A stretch of DNA of 64,000 bases from Caballeronia udeis (GCF_001544555.2 NZ_FCOK02000021.1:1-64000), one strand, 5' to 3'. Counted from the stretch's first letter, positions 7,716-17,227 are shown. The notes: generated by a model not told the origin, from the letters alone. Program-made: numbers and translations.

Positions 7716-8544
7716 GTGCGAAGCCCTCCGGTCGAACGCGCAACAACAAAGCTGCCAGTACCGCGATGGTCAGACCGCCGAGCACGGGATTGACGAAGGT
7801 GCTGACCAGCACCTGCGCGCCGCCGAGCACCACGCTCGCCACCGCAAGACTGACCAGCGACGAACCGGACACCAGCACCAGCATGAACGCGCCGACGATC
7901 CACGGTACGCCCATGTTCGGATCGACGCTGGCAAGCGGCGTAATCAGACAGCCCGCGGCCGACGCCAGCGCCGCGCCGGTGCAGAAGGTCATGAAGCGCA
8001 CCCGCGAACTGCTGATGCCGAGCCCGCGTGCGAGCGCTTCGTTCATGATCACCGCCCGGGTCTGCAAGCCGAGCCGGGTGCCGTTGAGCAGCCAGCCGAG
8101 CGCGAGCGCAACCAGCATGGCCACGCCGACCAGAATCAGCCGGTAGGCCGAGTACTGAGTACCAGCGAACGAGATCGCGCCGTCCACCGGACTGGCCACC
8201 ATTTGCACGCCGCGGCCGAACGCCAGCGTGATCAACTGGCCGACGATGATGCCCAGACCCCAGGTCGCCAGAATCGCGTCGAGCGGGCGCGCGTACAGCG
8301 GACGAACGATGAACCGCTCGACCGCCATCCCCGCCGCGAAGCCGATCGCGAGCGCGCACGGCACGCCCCACCACCAGTTCAGGCCGGCGTGCTCGACGAG
8401 CACGCTCGCATAGCCGCCCGTCGTCAGAAACGCTCCATGCGAGAAGTTGATGATCTTCATCACGCCGAAGATCATCAGCAACCCCGCCGAAACGATGAAC
8501 AGGATGGCCGCCGTGGTGACGACATCAAGCCCGAGATTCAGCAT
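7708..8544 (-). CDS. LivH-type ABC transporter permease
   Basis: Inner-membrane permease of 278 residues with about eight hydrophobic helices. The N-terminus has the family motif GVMKIINFSHGAFLTTGGYA, and later GLGISSSRVRFMTF and NPNMGVPW-like loops occur, all typical of LivH/UrtB-type permeases. Its start lies 22 bp after the binding-protein gene, and its end overlaps the LivM-LivG fusion by eight bases. It should pair with the LivM half of that fusion to form the translocation pore. Confidence 0.9.
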   Translation of the reverse strand: MLNLGLDVVTTAAILFIVSAGLLMIFGVMKIINFSHGAFLTTGGYASVLVEHAGLNWWWGVPCALAIGFAAGMAVERFIVRPLYARPLDAILATWGLGIIVGQLITLAFGRGVQMVASPVDGAISFAGTQYSAYRLILVGVAMLVALALGWLLNGTRLGLQTRAVIMNEALARGLGISSSRVRFMTFCTGAALASAAGCLITPLASVDPNMGVPWIVGAFMLVLVSGSSLVSLAVASVVLGGAQVLVSTFVNPVLGGLTIAVLAALLLRVRPEGFARG

Positions 8545-8566
8545 TGCCGGGACTCCATAGTACGGC

Positions 8567-9754
8567 TTACTTCAAGGCCGGACACTGCGCGCCCGGATCA
8601 ACGTTGCGGAACGATTCGATCACCTTCACCGAACCGTCCGCCTGCACCTGGCCCAGATACATCGTGAGCGGCGTATGACGTTGCTTGTCCATCTGGATGT
8701 GGCCGCGCGGGCCGTCGAACGAAACCTGGGCGAGCGCCGGAATCACCTTCGCCGTGTCGACCGAACCGGCTTTCTCCACCGCGGCCTTGTACAGGTAGAT
8801 CGCCTCGTACTCCGGCACCGACAGATCGTTCGGCGTCTTCAGATCCGCGCCGAAGCGTTTTTGCATCGCGGCAAGGAACATGTGGTTCGCCGGCGTATCG
8901 ATGTTGGTCACATACGAACCGGAGATGTAGATGCCCTGCGCGTCCGCGCCCATGCTTTTAGCGGTGCCCTCGTCGACGGCGAGATTGCCGTACGGAACCT
9001 TCACGCCCGCCGCACGCAGTTGCTTGGTGAGGGTGACGTTCGGCGCGCCGCCCGCGGTCGAGGTGATGATCGCGTCAGGCTTGGCCGCCTGCAGCTTGCT
9101 GATGATCGATGTCCAGTCGGAACCGTCCATCGGCAGATACTCGTTGCCGACCACCTTTCCGCCCTGCTTCTCGATGTAGGTCTTCGTGAAGTCGAGCATG
9201 CCGCGACCGAACGCGTAGTCGCTGCCGATCAGGAAGAACGTCTTCGCCTTCTGCTGCTTCATGAAGTAATCGACGATCGGCGCGACCTGCTGGTCGGGCA
9301 CCCACGCATCGACGTACATGTAACGATTGCAGGAGCGGCCTTCATAGAACGACGTGTAGATGAACGGCACCTTGCCGCGCGTCACGATCGGCAGGCCTGC
9401 GTTGCGCGCGGCACTCGTTTCCATCGAGATGAGCGCGTTGACCTTCTTTTCGAAGATCAGCGAATCGAACGCCTTTTGCGCGCCTGCCGCGCCGCTACCG
9501 TCATCGGCCACTTCCAGGCTGACCTGACGCCCCAGAATGCCGCCTTTCGCATTGATCTCGTCGACAGCCAGTTGCGCTGCCTGAACCACCGACGGGGCAA
9601 CCACGCTATTCGCGCCGCTCAGACCCACGGGCACGCCGATCCTGACCGGATCGGCGGCCATGGCCGCGTGGCTCGCCATCGCGAGCGATACCAGCAGAAC
9701 GGCTGCCGTGCCGCGTGAGCGGCCGGCATTCAGAAGGGAAGAGATTCTTTTCAT
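8567..9754 (-). CDS. Amide/branched-chain-type periplasmic binding protein
   Basis: Periplasmic substrate-binding protein of 395 residues, type I fold (Peripla_BP_5/6). A Sec signal peptide covers roughly residues 1-33, with cleavage after AAMA before DPVRIGVPVGLSG. I chose the ATG at 9754 because an AAGGAG element stands eleven bases upstream; the TTG at 9763 is too close to it. The body contains FLIGSDYAFGRGM and YVTNIDTPANHMF, which correspond to positions in UrtA (YMIGSDYVWPRTI, YFQNVDTPQNRQF) and in AmiC, so all three proteins are related. It is the binding protein of the second importer. The ligand is unknown, but relation to UrtA/AmiC favours an amide-like compound over a branched-chain amino acid. 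Confidence 0.88.
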   Translation of the reverse strand: MKRISSLLNAGRSRGTAAVLLVSLAMASHAAMAADPVRIGVPVGLSGANSVVAPSVVQAAQLAVDEINAKGGILGRQVSLEVADDGSGAAGAQKAFDSLIFEKKVNALISMETSAARNAGLPIVTRGKVPFIYTSFYEGRSCNRYMYVDAWVPDQQVAPIVDYFMKQQKAKTFFLIGSDYAFGRGMLDFTKTYIEKQGGKVVGNEYLPMDGSDWTSIISKLQAAKPDAIITSTAGGAPNVTLTKQLRAAGVKVPYGNLAVDEGTAKSMGADAQGIYISGSYVTNIDTPANHMFLAAMQKRFGADLKTPNDLSVPEYEAIYLYKAAVEKAGSVDTAKVIPALAQVSFDGPRGHIQMDKQRHTPLTMYLGQVQADGSVKVIESFRNVDPGAQCPALK

Positions 9755-9814
9755 TGTCGTCAAGGCTCCTTGGTTTTTTGTCGGATCGACTTAAGTGACG
9801 CAGCTTGGCTGTAC

Positions 9815-10585
9815 TTAGAGCTGCACCCCGCGCGTGAGGGCGCCATCCACTACAAGATTCGCCCCGCTCACGAAGCTCGCCGCCGGACTCGCGACGAACG
9901 CGACCGCGTTCGCGATCTCCTGCGGGCGCGCCATGCGTCCGCTGGGATTCAACGCGAGTGCTTGCGCGAACAGCGTCGGATCGTTGTGTTCGATTTGATC
10001 CCACACGCCGCCTTCGAAATAGACGTTGCCCGGCGACACGGAGTTCGCGCGGATGCCCTTCGGCGCGAGGTGGTACGCGAGGCCTTGCATGTAGTGGATC
10101 AGCGCCGCCTTGAAGGTCCCGTAAGGGCCGGCGGCAAAGTCGATTTCACGGCCGGACACGCTCGATATCGCGATGATCGAGGCGGCGTTGCTCGCTTCGA
10201 GAAACGGCAGCGCGGCGTCGACCAGGTTGACCGTGCCCATCAAGTCGGTTTCGAATTCCTTGCGCCATGATTCGAGATCGTTGCCGATCGACAGCGCGCT
10301 CACATTCGCGACCACGATGTCGATGCCACCCAGTTGCGCGGCGGCGTCGCGTGTCCAGGCCTGCAAGGCCGGAGCGTTCGAAACGTCGACCGGGGCGCCC
10401 CATACCTTGACCGCGCCGCCGGTGACCTGCGCGATGGCCGCCACCGTCTGTTCGACCGCCGCGCCGTCACGCGCGCAGAGCGCGACGTCCGCGCCTTCGG
10501 CTGCCAGCGTTTGAGCAATGGCGCGGCCGATACCTTTGGTGCCGCCGGTTACAAGTGCCTTCAAACCTTTGAGTTTCAAATCCAT
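9815..10585 (-). CDS. SDR-family oxidoreductase
   Basis: Classical short-chain dehydrogenase/reductase of 256 residues with the nucleotide-binding motif TGGTKGIG at residues 13-20 and the catalytic S142, Y155 and K159 (ISSVSG, PYGTFK). The residue after beta-strand 2 is CARD, which often goes with NADP use, but this is weak evidence. It follows fmdA by 12 bp and precedes the second binding-protein gene by 60 bp, so it belongs to the amide operon. Its substrate may be an alcohol or keto compound freed from an amide, or an N-hydroxyalkyl amide; I cannot tell which. Confidence 0.88.
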   Translation of the reverse strand: MDLKLKGLKALVTGGTKGIGRAIAQTLAAEGADVALCARDGAAVEQTVAAIAQVTGGAVKVWGAPVDVSNAPALQAWTRDAAAQLGGIDIVVANVSALSIGNDLESWRKEFETDLMGTVNLVDAALPFLEASNAASIIAISSVSGREIDFAAGPYGTFKAALIHYMQGLAYHLAPKGIRANSVSPGNVYFEGGVWDQIEHNDPTLFAQALALNPSGRMARPQEIANAVAFVASPAASFVSGANLVVDGALTRGVQL

Positions 10586-10597
10586 GGTGGCGTCTCC

Positions 10598-11593
10598 TTA
10601 GTCAGCCGGTGCGAGATATTTCTTGCTGATCGCCGCGCCGACCGAATACTTCGGGTCGACGAAATTGCCCAGCCGCACCTTGCCGCACTGACTGAGCATC
10701 ATGTAGGCATCCCAACGGTCGAAGCCGTATTCCTTTTCCATCCACAGCACCAGTTCGCGGTACGCGATGCGCGTCGCGTCTTCAAGCGGGCGCGCGCTGC
10801 CGATCGCCATCAGCAGCTCATCGGTTTCGAGGCGCGGCCATTCGATGTGCCAGCCCTTGATCAGATCGACGTGGATCGTAGTCGTGCTGGAGTATTCGAC
10901 GGCGGTGCCGCACACTTCGCCGTCGCCCTGGCAGGCGTGTGCGTCGCCGATAAAGAGCCGCGCACCGGCGGAGCGCACCGGCAGATAAGTGATGCTGCCC
11001 GGGCCCATGTCGGGCACGTCCATATTGCCGCCGTGGTTGTCCGGTGTGAGCGAATTGATCGAGTCGATTTCCGGCGACAGGCTCAGTGTGCCGATATGCG
11101 GCTTGTACGGCAGCGTGACCCGCTTGCTCCAGTAGACGCCTTCTTCGTCCACGTCGATCTTGCGGGTGATCTCGGGCAGCGGTTCATTGAGCGTTGCGGT
11201 GTATTCCGTACCGGTCAGAGCGCCGAAGCGCGGAATCAGGCAGCAGGTGCCGCGCGGATTGTCGCCGCGCGGCAGCATCGATTCGATGTACACCGCCACC
11301 ACGTCGCCCTTCTCCGCGCCTTCAATCATGATCGGGCCGCTTTGCGGATTCAGGAACGGCACCCGCAGCTTCTGACTCGGCAGATCCTGTTCCGTGAGGA
11401 TCTTGCCGTCAAATGCGTCGCGTGTCTGAACCACAACCCGGTCGCCCGGGGCAATGTTCATCACCGGCGTCGAGTACGGTCCGATGGTGTAGTGAAATGT
11501 GCCCTGACGGGATTCGCTGAGTTCATGCGTTGCGCGGACTTGCCCGCGTGCGACGCCGCGCGTGTGCATGATCGATTGTTCGAGCCAGTTCAT
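10598..11593 (-). CDS. fmdA: Formamidase/acetamidase (FmdA/AmdA family)
   Basis: Cytoplasmic amidase that hydrolyses formamide or other short amides to ammonia and the acid. The 331-residue protein shows the FmdA/AmdA landmarks PHIGTLSLSPE, HGGNMDVPDM, LPVRSAGARLFIGDAHACQGDGE and the C-terminal DAYMMLSQ. The ATG at 11593 has AGGAA upstream and gives MNWLEQSIM; an in-frame start at 11641 would add 16 unlikely residues. It stands directly after the UrtABCDE-type transporter. This matches the fmd arrangement of Methylophilus methylotrophus, where formamidase lies near the amide/urea transporter FmdDEF. Urease genes are not in the window, so short-chain amides are at least as likely a substrate of that transporter as urea. 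Confidence 0.92.
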   Translation of the reverse strand: MNWLEQSIMHTRGVARGQVRATHELSESRQGTFHYTIGPYSTPVMNIAPGDRVVVQTRDAFDGKILTEQDLPSQKLRVPFLNPQSGPIMIEGAEKGDVVAVYIESMLPRGDNPRGTCCLIPRFGALTGTEYTATLNEPLPEITRKIDVDEEGVYWSKRVTLPYKPHIGTLSLSPEIDSINSLTPDNHGGNMDVPDMGPGSITYLPVRSAGARLFIGDAHACQGDGEVCGTAVEYSSTTTIHVDLIKGWHIEWPRLETDELLMAIGSARPLEDATRIAYRELVLWMEKEYGFDRWDAYMMLSQCGKVRLGNFVDPKYSVGAAISKKYLAPAD

Positions 11594-11654
11594 TACGGTG
11601 TTCCTGTTCAAAATGTGGGTTGTCGACGTGAATGGGCGCACCGCTGATGCCGCA

Positions 11655-12359
11655 TCACACTGAAATCAGCGCTCTGACGTTATTGGCTTCCATCTGATCC
11701 CCAGGCCCCGCTGACACGACCTGGCCGCGTACCAGCACGACATAGTCGTCGGCTACCGCCTGCGCGAAATCGAAAAATTGTTCTACCAGCAGGATCGACA
11801 GCGATCCTTTCAGCGAGCGGATCACCGCCTCGATCTCCATCACGATCGATGGCTGAATGCCCTCGGTCGGCTCGTCGAGAATCAGCAGCTTTGGATTGGT
11901 CAAAAGCGCCCGGCCAATCGCAAGCTGCTGCTGCTGTCCACCGGACAGATTGCCCGCAATGCGCCGGCGCATCGTCTTGAGCACTGGAAAGGTATGGAAG
12001 ACGTCGTCGAAGGAAAATTGCTTGCCCTTGGCGGTCTGATTGCGCTCGCCTGCGTAGGCGCCGATGCGCAGGTTTTCTTCGACGCTGAGTTGCGGAAAAA
12101 TCTCGCGTCCTTGCGGTACGTAGCCGAGACCCGCGAGCACGCGCCGGTGCGACGGCGTGCGCGTCAGCGGCTGGCCCGCCAGTTCGATTTCGCCGCCTTT
12201 GACCGGGAGCAACCCGACGAGGCACTTCAGCAAGGTCGTCTTGCCTACGCCGTTACGGCCGAGTACGACGGTGCAGGCGCCTTCGGCCACGTTCAGCGAC
12301 ACGTCGCGCAACGTGTGGCTGCTGCCGTAAAACTGATTGAGTGCGGAAATCTTCAGCAT
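11655..12359 (-). CDS. urtE: Urea/amide ABC transporter ATPase UrtE
   Basis: LivF/UrtE-type ATPase of 234 residues. Walker A is GRNGVGKTT at residues 34-42, the signature is NLSGGQQQQLAIGRAL, and Walker B is LLILDEPTEGIQPS. The typical UrtE opening, MLKISALNQFYGSSHTL, supports the ATG at 12359; a GTG at 12365 overlapping the urtD stop is the alternative. It is the last of five consecutive genes in the order urtA-B-C-D-E, which is the conserved order of urea and short-chain-amide importers. A 61-bp gap separates it from fmdA. Confidence 0.9.
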   Translation of the reverse strand: MLKISALNQFYGSSHTLRDVSLNVAEGACTVVLGRNGVGKTTLLKCLVGLLPVKGGEIELAGQPLTRTPSHRRVLAGLGYVPQGREIFPQLSVEENLRIGAYAGERNQTAKGKQFSFDDVFHTFPVLKTMRRRIAGNLSGGQQQQLAIGRALLTNPKLLILDEPTEGIQPSIVMEIEAVIRSLKGSLSILLVEQFFDFAQAVADDYVVLVRGQVVSAGPGDQMEANNVRALISV

Positions 12360-12361
12360 GC

Positions 12362-13117
12362 TCACCGTCCGAGATAAACCTGAATCACGCGTGGATCGTT
12401 GCGCACGCTTTCCATCGATCCCTCGCCCAGCAGCTGCCCTTCATGCAGCACGCTGACGAGGTCCGCGATCTTGCCGACAAAATCCATATCGTGTTCGATC
12501 ACCACCACCGCCCGCTCGGGCGACTTGAGCCGCGTGATCAGTTCGGCTGTGCGCGCGGTTTCGTGGTCGGTCATGCCGGCAACCGGTTCGTCGAGCAGGA
12601 TCACTTGTGGATCGGCGACAAGCAGCATGCCGATTTCGAGCCACTGCTTCTGGCCGTGCGACAGCGTGCCGGCCATCCGATGCCCTTCGTCCTCGAGACC
12701 GATCGTCTCGAGCACTTCGTCGATGCGCCGGTTCTGCTGTGCGCCGAGGCGCGAGCGAACCATGTCCGCATAGCCGCGGCCGTTGCGAATCGCCAGTTCG
12801 AGGTTTTCGCTGACCCGCAGCGCTTCGAACACGCTCGGCTTCTGGAATTTTCGGCCGATGCCCAGGCGCGCGATGGACGTTTCATCGAGCGTCGCGAGGT
12901 TCGTGACCTTGTTCAGAAAGACCTCGCCCTCTGCCGGCCGGGTCTTTCCCGTAATGACATCCATCAAGGTCGTCTTGCCCGCACCGTTCGGACCGATGAT
13001 GGCGCGAATCTCGCCGTATCGAAACTCCATCGACAGATTGGTGATCGCCGCGAAGCCGGAAAACCTGACAGACAGGCCGCTGATGTAGATGGCGGTGGCC
13101 GGTTGTGGCTGGTTCAT
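12362..13117 (-). CDS. urtD: Urea/amide ABC transporter ATPase UrtD
   Basis: LivG/UrtD-type ATPase of 251 residues. Walker A is GPNGAGKTT at residues 42-50, the signature is LSHGQKQWLEIGM, Walker B is VILLDEPVAGMTD, and the switch region is VVVIEHDMDF. The frame remains open far upstream, but the real start is the ATG at 13117. It overlaps the urtC stop by four bases (ATGA) and begins the domain at the right place. It partners UrtE beneath the UrtB/UrtC membrane pair. Confidence 0.92.
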   Translation of the reverse strand: MNQPQPATAIYISGLSVRFSGFAAITNLSMEFRYGEIRAIIGPNGAGKTTLMDVITGKTRPAEGEVFLNKVTNLATLDETSIARLGIGRKFQKPSVFEALRVSENLELAIRNGRGYADMVRSRLGAQQNRRIDEVLETIGLEDEGHRMAGTLSHGQKQWLEIGMLLVADPQVILLDEPVAGMTDHETARTAELITRLKSPERAVVVIEHDMDFVGKIADLVSVLHEGQLLGEGSMESVRNDPRVIQVYLGR

Positions 13118-14250
13118 CGGCCTCCCCCCTTGCTTTCGCTGCCGGCGGCCTTGAGCGTGCCCCACACGCCGTTGCTGAAATAGACAACGATCACGAGCGT
13201 TACGCCGGCAAGAATGAACGGCCACACCTCCGGCAGTTGCGCGGTCAGCCAGAACTTGAGTCCGTTGACCACGATCGCGCCGACGATTGCGCCGATCAGG
13301 GTGCCGCGCCCACCGATGGCCACCCACACGGCAATCTCGACGGACAGTTGCGGCGAAACGATAGTCGGGTTGACGATGCCGACCTGCGGCACGTACAGCA
13401 TCCCGGCAAACGCCGCGAGGACCGCCGAGAGACACCACGCGAAGAGCTTCAGCGTATGCGTGCGGTAGCCAAGAAAGCGCATCCGTGCTTCGTCGTCGCG
13501 CACCGCGATTAGGGCCCTGCCAAAACTGGAGCGCGCGAGAAAGCGCACGCCGACATAGGCCACCACCAGCACCAGGCACGAACACACCGCGAGGCCGATC
13601 TGCGTGGACGTATCGGCAAGCTTGCGGCCCGCGAGGCTCGTGAAGCCGGTCATGCCGTTGTTGCCGCCGAGGCCCACGTCGTTGATGAACAACAGCAGCA
13701 TCAGCGCATACGTGAGCGCCTGCGTGATGATCGACAGGTACACGCCGTTGATGCGCGAGCGGAACGTGACAAAGCCGAACGCGCCCGCGACCAGCACGGT
13801 GACGACGATCGTGGCGAAGATCGTCACATCCAGCCGCGAGAGCATCTTCCATACGGCGGGAAAGTCGCTCGCGCCCATGTATTGCATGAAGTCCGGCAAT
13901 ACGTGCGTTTCGGCGTAGGCGCCGTTCAGCAGATAGATGGCCATCATATAGCCGCCTATGCCGAAGAAGATGCCGTGCCCGAGGCTAAGAATGCCCGCAT
14001 AGCCCCAGACCAGATCGAGCGCCAGCGCGAGCAGCGCGAAACACATGATCTGTCCGATCAGGTTGATGCCGAACAGCGACAGATGCAGCGCATTCGACTC
14101 CGGAATAACAAAATAGGCAAAGGGCAGATAGAGCGCCACCAGGACCAGCGCCGGGACGATGCCGACCTCCACGGACTGGCCCATCCATTTCGTTGCGAAT
14201 GCCGACAAGGTGAGTCTCCTGCTGGTACGCGGATCGGGAAACGTGTTCAT
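13114..14250 (-). CDS. urtC: Urea/amide ABC transporter permease UrtC
   Basis: LivM/UrtC-type inner-membrane permease of 378 residues with about ten hydrophobic segments. Family landmarks are VWGYAGILSLGHGIFFGIGG and later GMLYVPQVGIVNPTIVSP, followed by GGRGTLIGAIVGA. It overlaps urtB by four bases at 14247-14250 and urtD by four at its other end, so the transporter genes are translationally coupled. It forms the transport path together with UrtB. Confidence 0.92.
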   Translation of the reverse strand: MNTFPDPRTSRRLTLSAFATKWMGQSVEVGIVPALVLVALYLPFAYFVIPESNALHLSLFGINLIGQIMCFALLALALDLVWGYAGILSLGHGIFFGIGGYMMAIYLLNGAYAETHVLPDFMQYMGASDFPAVWKMLSRLDVTIFATIVVTVLVAGAFGFVTFRSRINGVYLSIITQALTYALMLLLFINDVGLGGNNGMTGFTSLAGRKLADTSTQIGLAVCSCLVLVVAYVGVRFLARSSFGRALIAVRDDEARMRFLGYRTHTLKLFAWCLSAVLAAFAGMLYVPQVGIVNPTIVSPQLSVEIAVWVAIGGRGTLIGAIVGAIVVNGLKFWLTAQLPEVWPFILAGVTLVIVVYFSNGVWGTLKAAGSESKGGGR

Positions 14251-15869
14251 ACGCGGGTCTTCAATGCAAAGAGTCCTTGCGGGCGCTTCTGGATAATCAG
14301 CACGATGAGCAGAAGCACGGCCACCTTGGCGGCAACTGCTCCGTAGAACGGTTCGATAAACTGGTTGATTTCGCCGAGCGCGAGCGACGACACGACTGTC
14401 CCCGCGAGACTGCCCGCACCGCCGAGCACCACCACCATGAACGAGTCGACGACGAAGCCCGTGCCCATCGACGGATTAACGCTGGCAATCTGCGTCAACA
14501 CCACGCCGGCCAGTCCCGCGAGGCCCGCACCCAGGCCGAACGCGATGCGATCAACGCGCTCGGCGGGCACGCCGAGGCAGCGCGCCATGTCACGTAGCTG
14601 CGTGGTGGCGCGCATCAGCAAACCAAGCTTCGTGAAGCGAACCACGGCGAAGGTCGCGAGGAAGATCAACACGGCGAGCACGATTGCAAACACGCGGTTG
14701 TAGGTCACGAAAAAGCCGGGCGCAACCTGCATGCCGCCGTTGAGAAAGCCGGGGGTGATGAACTCGACGTTCTGCGAGCCGAACAGCACCTGAATCAGCT
14801 TGATCAACGCAATGCTGACCGCCCAGGTGGCGAGCAGCGTCTCCAGCGGCCGGCGATACAGAAACCGGATGACGAAGAATTCGAGCAACATGCCGCACGC
14901 GGCACAAATCACGAACGCCACGGGAATCGCAACGAAAATGTAGGCGTCGAACAAGCCCGGCAGATGCGCCTGCATGAAACGTTCGACGAGATACGTCGCG
15001 TACGCGCCGATCATGATGAATTCGCCATGCGCGAGATTGATCACGCCCATCAGGCCGAACACGATCGACAGGCCGAGCGCTGTCAGCAACAACACGCCGG
15101 CATAGCTCAAGCCGCTAAACAGAATCGACAAGCCCTTGCCGAGCGACAACCACGTGTCCATGTGGCGAATCGCGCCCTGCACTGCAGCCAGTACGTCGGG
15201 ATCCGAGCGCACGGAGTCCTCCGCCGCAAAGTTCGCCAGCGCGGTCCGCGCGGTTTCGCTCGGCACCTCGGCCACAGCCTTGATCGCCGCCAGGCGGTCG
15301 GCCTTCACATTGCTGTTCAGCCCGCGTTTAGCCAGAGCCAGCGTGAGAACGGTCGCGATATTCGGGTCGTGCTGCGCCTTGACCGCACGGGCGACGACAG
15401 CGGGATCGAGCAATGCAAAGAACTTGTCGACCTGGTGCGCGGCCGTCGCGCGGGTGTCCTGCTGCGGCGAGAACAGGTCCATTTCCGCCGACGCCACCGC
15501 GAGCTTGCGCATCATCACGATGCTCGGCACATAGGGCGAATCCGCCGGCGCATTAGCGCGCGGCTGGAGGGTTGCGGCGTCGAGCGCAGGGTTTCCCTGC
15601 AGCGTCACCTGACCGTCCGCGCCGCACACCAGCGCGCCGTTGCGAATCGCATCGACGACCTGACGCGCCCACGCACGCTCATGCGTATCGTCCGACACGC
15701 CGGTTTCGACAAGTTGCTCTAGTGCAGCGGCCTTATCGCCGTTCGTCGCGCAGAACGACGTGAGCATCACAGCGCGGCCCGGCGCCGCGCTCGCGGTAGT
15801 GGCCCAAACAAGCGCCAGACAAGCGATCGCGCGAAAGATCTGCCTGAAATTGATCATGGGTGTTTCCAT
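14247..15869 (-). CDS. urtB: Urea/amide ABC transporter permease UrtB, extended N-terminus
   Basis: A 540-residue permease of the LivH/UrtB type. Residues 1-29 look like a signal sequence or signal anchor ending ATTASA. Residues about 30-240 are a soluble, helical, HEAT-like segment with repeated alanine-rich helices, as in the UrtB branch of the family. The membrane part follows, with GLMGVINLAHGEFIMIGAYA. The long N-terminal segment separates UrtB from ordinary LivH, which has about 290-310 residues, and supports naming the whole set Urt rather than Liv. The ATG at 15869 has AGGATCG six bases upstream. A 73-bp gap separates it from urtA. Confidence 0.9.
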   Translation of the reverse strand: METPMINFRQIFRAIACLALVWATTASAAPGRAVMLTSFCATNGDKAAALEQLVETGVSDDTHERAWARQVVDAIRNGALVCGADGQVTLQGNPALDAATLQPRANAPADSPYVPSIVMMRKLAVASAEMDLFSPQQDTRATAAHQVDKFFALLDPAVVARAVKAQHDPNIATVLTLALAKRGLNSNVKADRLAAIKAVAEVPSETARTALANFAAEDSVRSDPDVLAAVQGAIRHMDTWLSLGKGLSILFSGLSYAGVLLLTALGLSIVFGLMGVINLAHGEFIMIGAYATYLVERFMQAHLPGLFDAYIFVAIPVAFVICAACGMLLEFFVIRFLYRRPLETLLATWAVSIALIKLIQVLFGSQNVEFITPGFLNGGMQVAPGFFVTYNRVFAIVLAVLIFLATFAVVRFTKLGLLMRATTQLRDMARCLGVPAERVDRIAFGLGAGLAGLAGVVLTQIASVNPSMGTGFVVDSFMVVVLGGAGSLAGTVVSSLALGEINQFIEPFYGAVAAKVAVLLLIVLIIQKRPQGLFALKTRV

Positions 15870-15942
15870 TCGATCCTGCTAGGGGGACCGGCATGCTTGC
15901 GTATGCCGATCCCACAACTGCCTGACTATGCGACAGGGACTG

Positions 15943-17190
15943 TCAAGCCTTGCCGATGAACGGGCTGAATGGCACGGGCTTCTCGATGTCTTTCGACTTC
16001 CACAAAATGTCGAAGCCCTGGGTCGCGTTGATCGAGCCGATCATGTCGCCACGCCACAAGTACTGCGTGGAAGCATCCATCTTCACCGTGTAACCAGCCG
16101 GATCGACCATCGACTCACCCGCGAGCGCTTTGCGCACCGCGTCCGCGCTGGTGGAGCGCGCTTTCGCGGCAGCTTGCGCCCATAGATTGATGCCGAGGTA
16201 GGTCGACACCATCGGGTCGATCACCATGTCCGGCCGATGCTTCAGGTTATGCGCGCTCACGTAGTTCTTCCAGTCGCTCTTGAACTGGCGGTTCTGCGGC
16301 GTATCGACGTTCTGGAAGTAGCACCAGCAACTGAGGTGGCCGACCAGCGGCTTCGTATCGAGACCTTCCAGATCGCTGTCGACCACGTCCAGGCCAAGGA
16401 TCGGAATATCGGTTGCGCGCACGCCCTGATTGATCGCTTCCTTGAACATCGCCGGAATCGAATCGCCGACCACCGTCATCACGACGATGGCCTGGCCGCC
16501 CGGTTGCGCGGCGAAGTCCTTGATGTCGCGCACGATGGTCTGGAAGTTCGACTGCCCGAATGGAACGTAGTGTTCACGCCATGCCGAGTCTGGAATGTTC
16601 TTGGTCTTCAGATAGCCCTTGAGCATCTTGTTGATCGTGCGTGGCCAGACGTAGTCGCTGCCGATCATATAGAAGCGCTTGGCGGCGCCGCCCTGATCGC
16701 TCATCAGGTAATCGATCGCCGGGAGCACTGAGCTGCTCGGCGGCGAGTTCAGATAGACGACGTTCTTCGACTGCTCTTCGCCTTCGAAGTGAAGCGGATA
16801 AAACAGCAGACTGTCCTGCGACTCGACCACCGGCAACACCGATTTGCGCGACACCGACGTCCAGCAGCCGAACAGCGCCGCGCATTGGTCGCGCAGGATC
16901 AGTTGCTTCGAGAGCTGCGCATACATGGGCCAATCCGACGCCGGATCGACGACGACGCCCTGAAGCTTGCGCCCGAGCACGCCGCCCTTGGCGTTGATCT
17001 GATCGATCGTCATCAGCGCCGTATCTTTTAGCAGCGACTCGCCGTTGGCCATCGTGCCCGATTGCGAAAACAGAAGGCCGAGCTTGATCGGATCGCTGGC
17101 TCCCGCGGCAAACGCGGCCTTAGGTAGCGCAGTGCCCGCAGCGGTCACCAACCCGGAGCCGACTGCCGACAGGAAGGTACGTCTTTTCAT
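15943..17190 (-). CDS. urtA: Urea/short-chain-amide binding protein UrtA
   Basis: Periplasmic binding protein of 415 residues and first gene of the operon. The N-terminus MKRRTFLSAVGSG has a twin-arginine-like RRTFL motif followed by a hydrophobic stretch and AFAA, so export may use Tat. The ATG at 17190 is chosen from this signal peptide; upstream codons in frame are untranslated leader. The body carries UrtA/FmdD/AmiC landmarks: LFGCWTSVSRKSVLPVVE, YMIGSDYVWPRTIN, MTVVGDSIPAMF and CWCYFQNVDTPQNR. It is a paralogue of the divergently encoded sensor AmiC. Expression is predicted to depend on read-through of the terminator 37 bp upstream of the start. Confidence 0.92.
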   Translation of the reverse strand: MKRRTFLSAVGSGLVTAAGTALPKAAFAAGASDPIKLGLLFSQSGTMANGESLLKDTALMTIDQINAKGGVLGRKLQGVVVDPASDWPMYAQLSKQLILRDQCAALFGCWTSVSRKSVLPVVESQDSLLFYPLHFEGEEQSKNVVYLNSPPSSSVLPAIDYLMSDQGGAAKRFYMIGSDYVWPRTINKMLKGYLKTKNIPDSAWREHYVPFGQSNFQTIVRDIKDFAAQPGGQAIVVMTVVGDSIPAMFKEAINQGVRATDIPILGLDVVDSDLEGLDTKPLVGHLSCWCYFQNVDTPQNRQFKSDWKNYVSAHNLKHRPDMVIDPMVSTYLGINLWAQAAAKARSTSADAVRKALAGESMVDPAGYTVKMDASTQYLWRGDMIGSINATQGFDILWKSKDIEKPVPFSPFIGKA

Positions 17191-17227
17191 TTGCTTCACT
17201 CCGACATGGATTAGAAATCGCAAACGC

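Noticed and set aside
12362..13852. A 496-codon frame suggesting a larger UrtD
   Set aside because: Only the last 251 codons encode the ATPase; the rest is a shadow of urtC, and the ATG at 13117 with ATGA overlap is the natural start.
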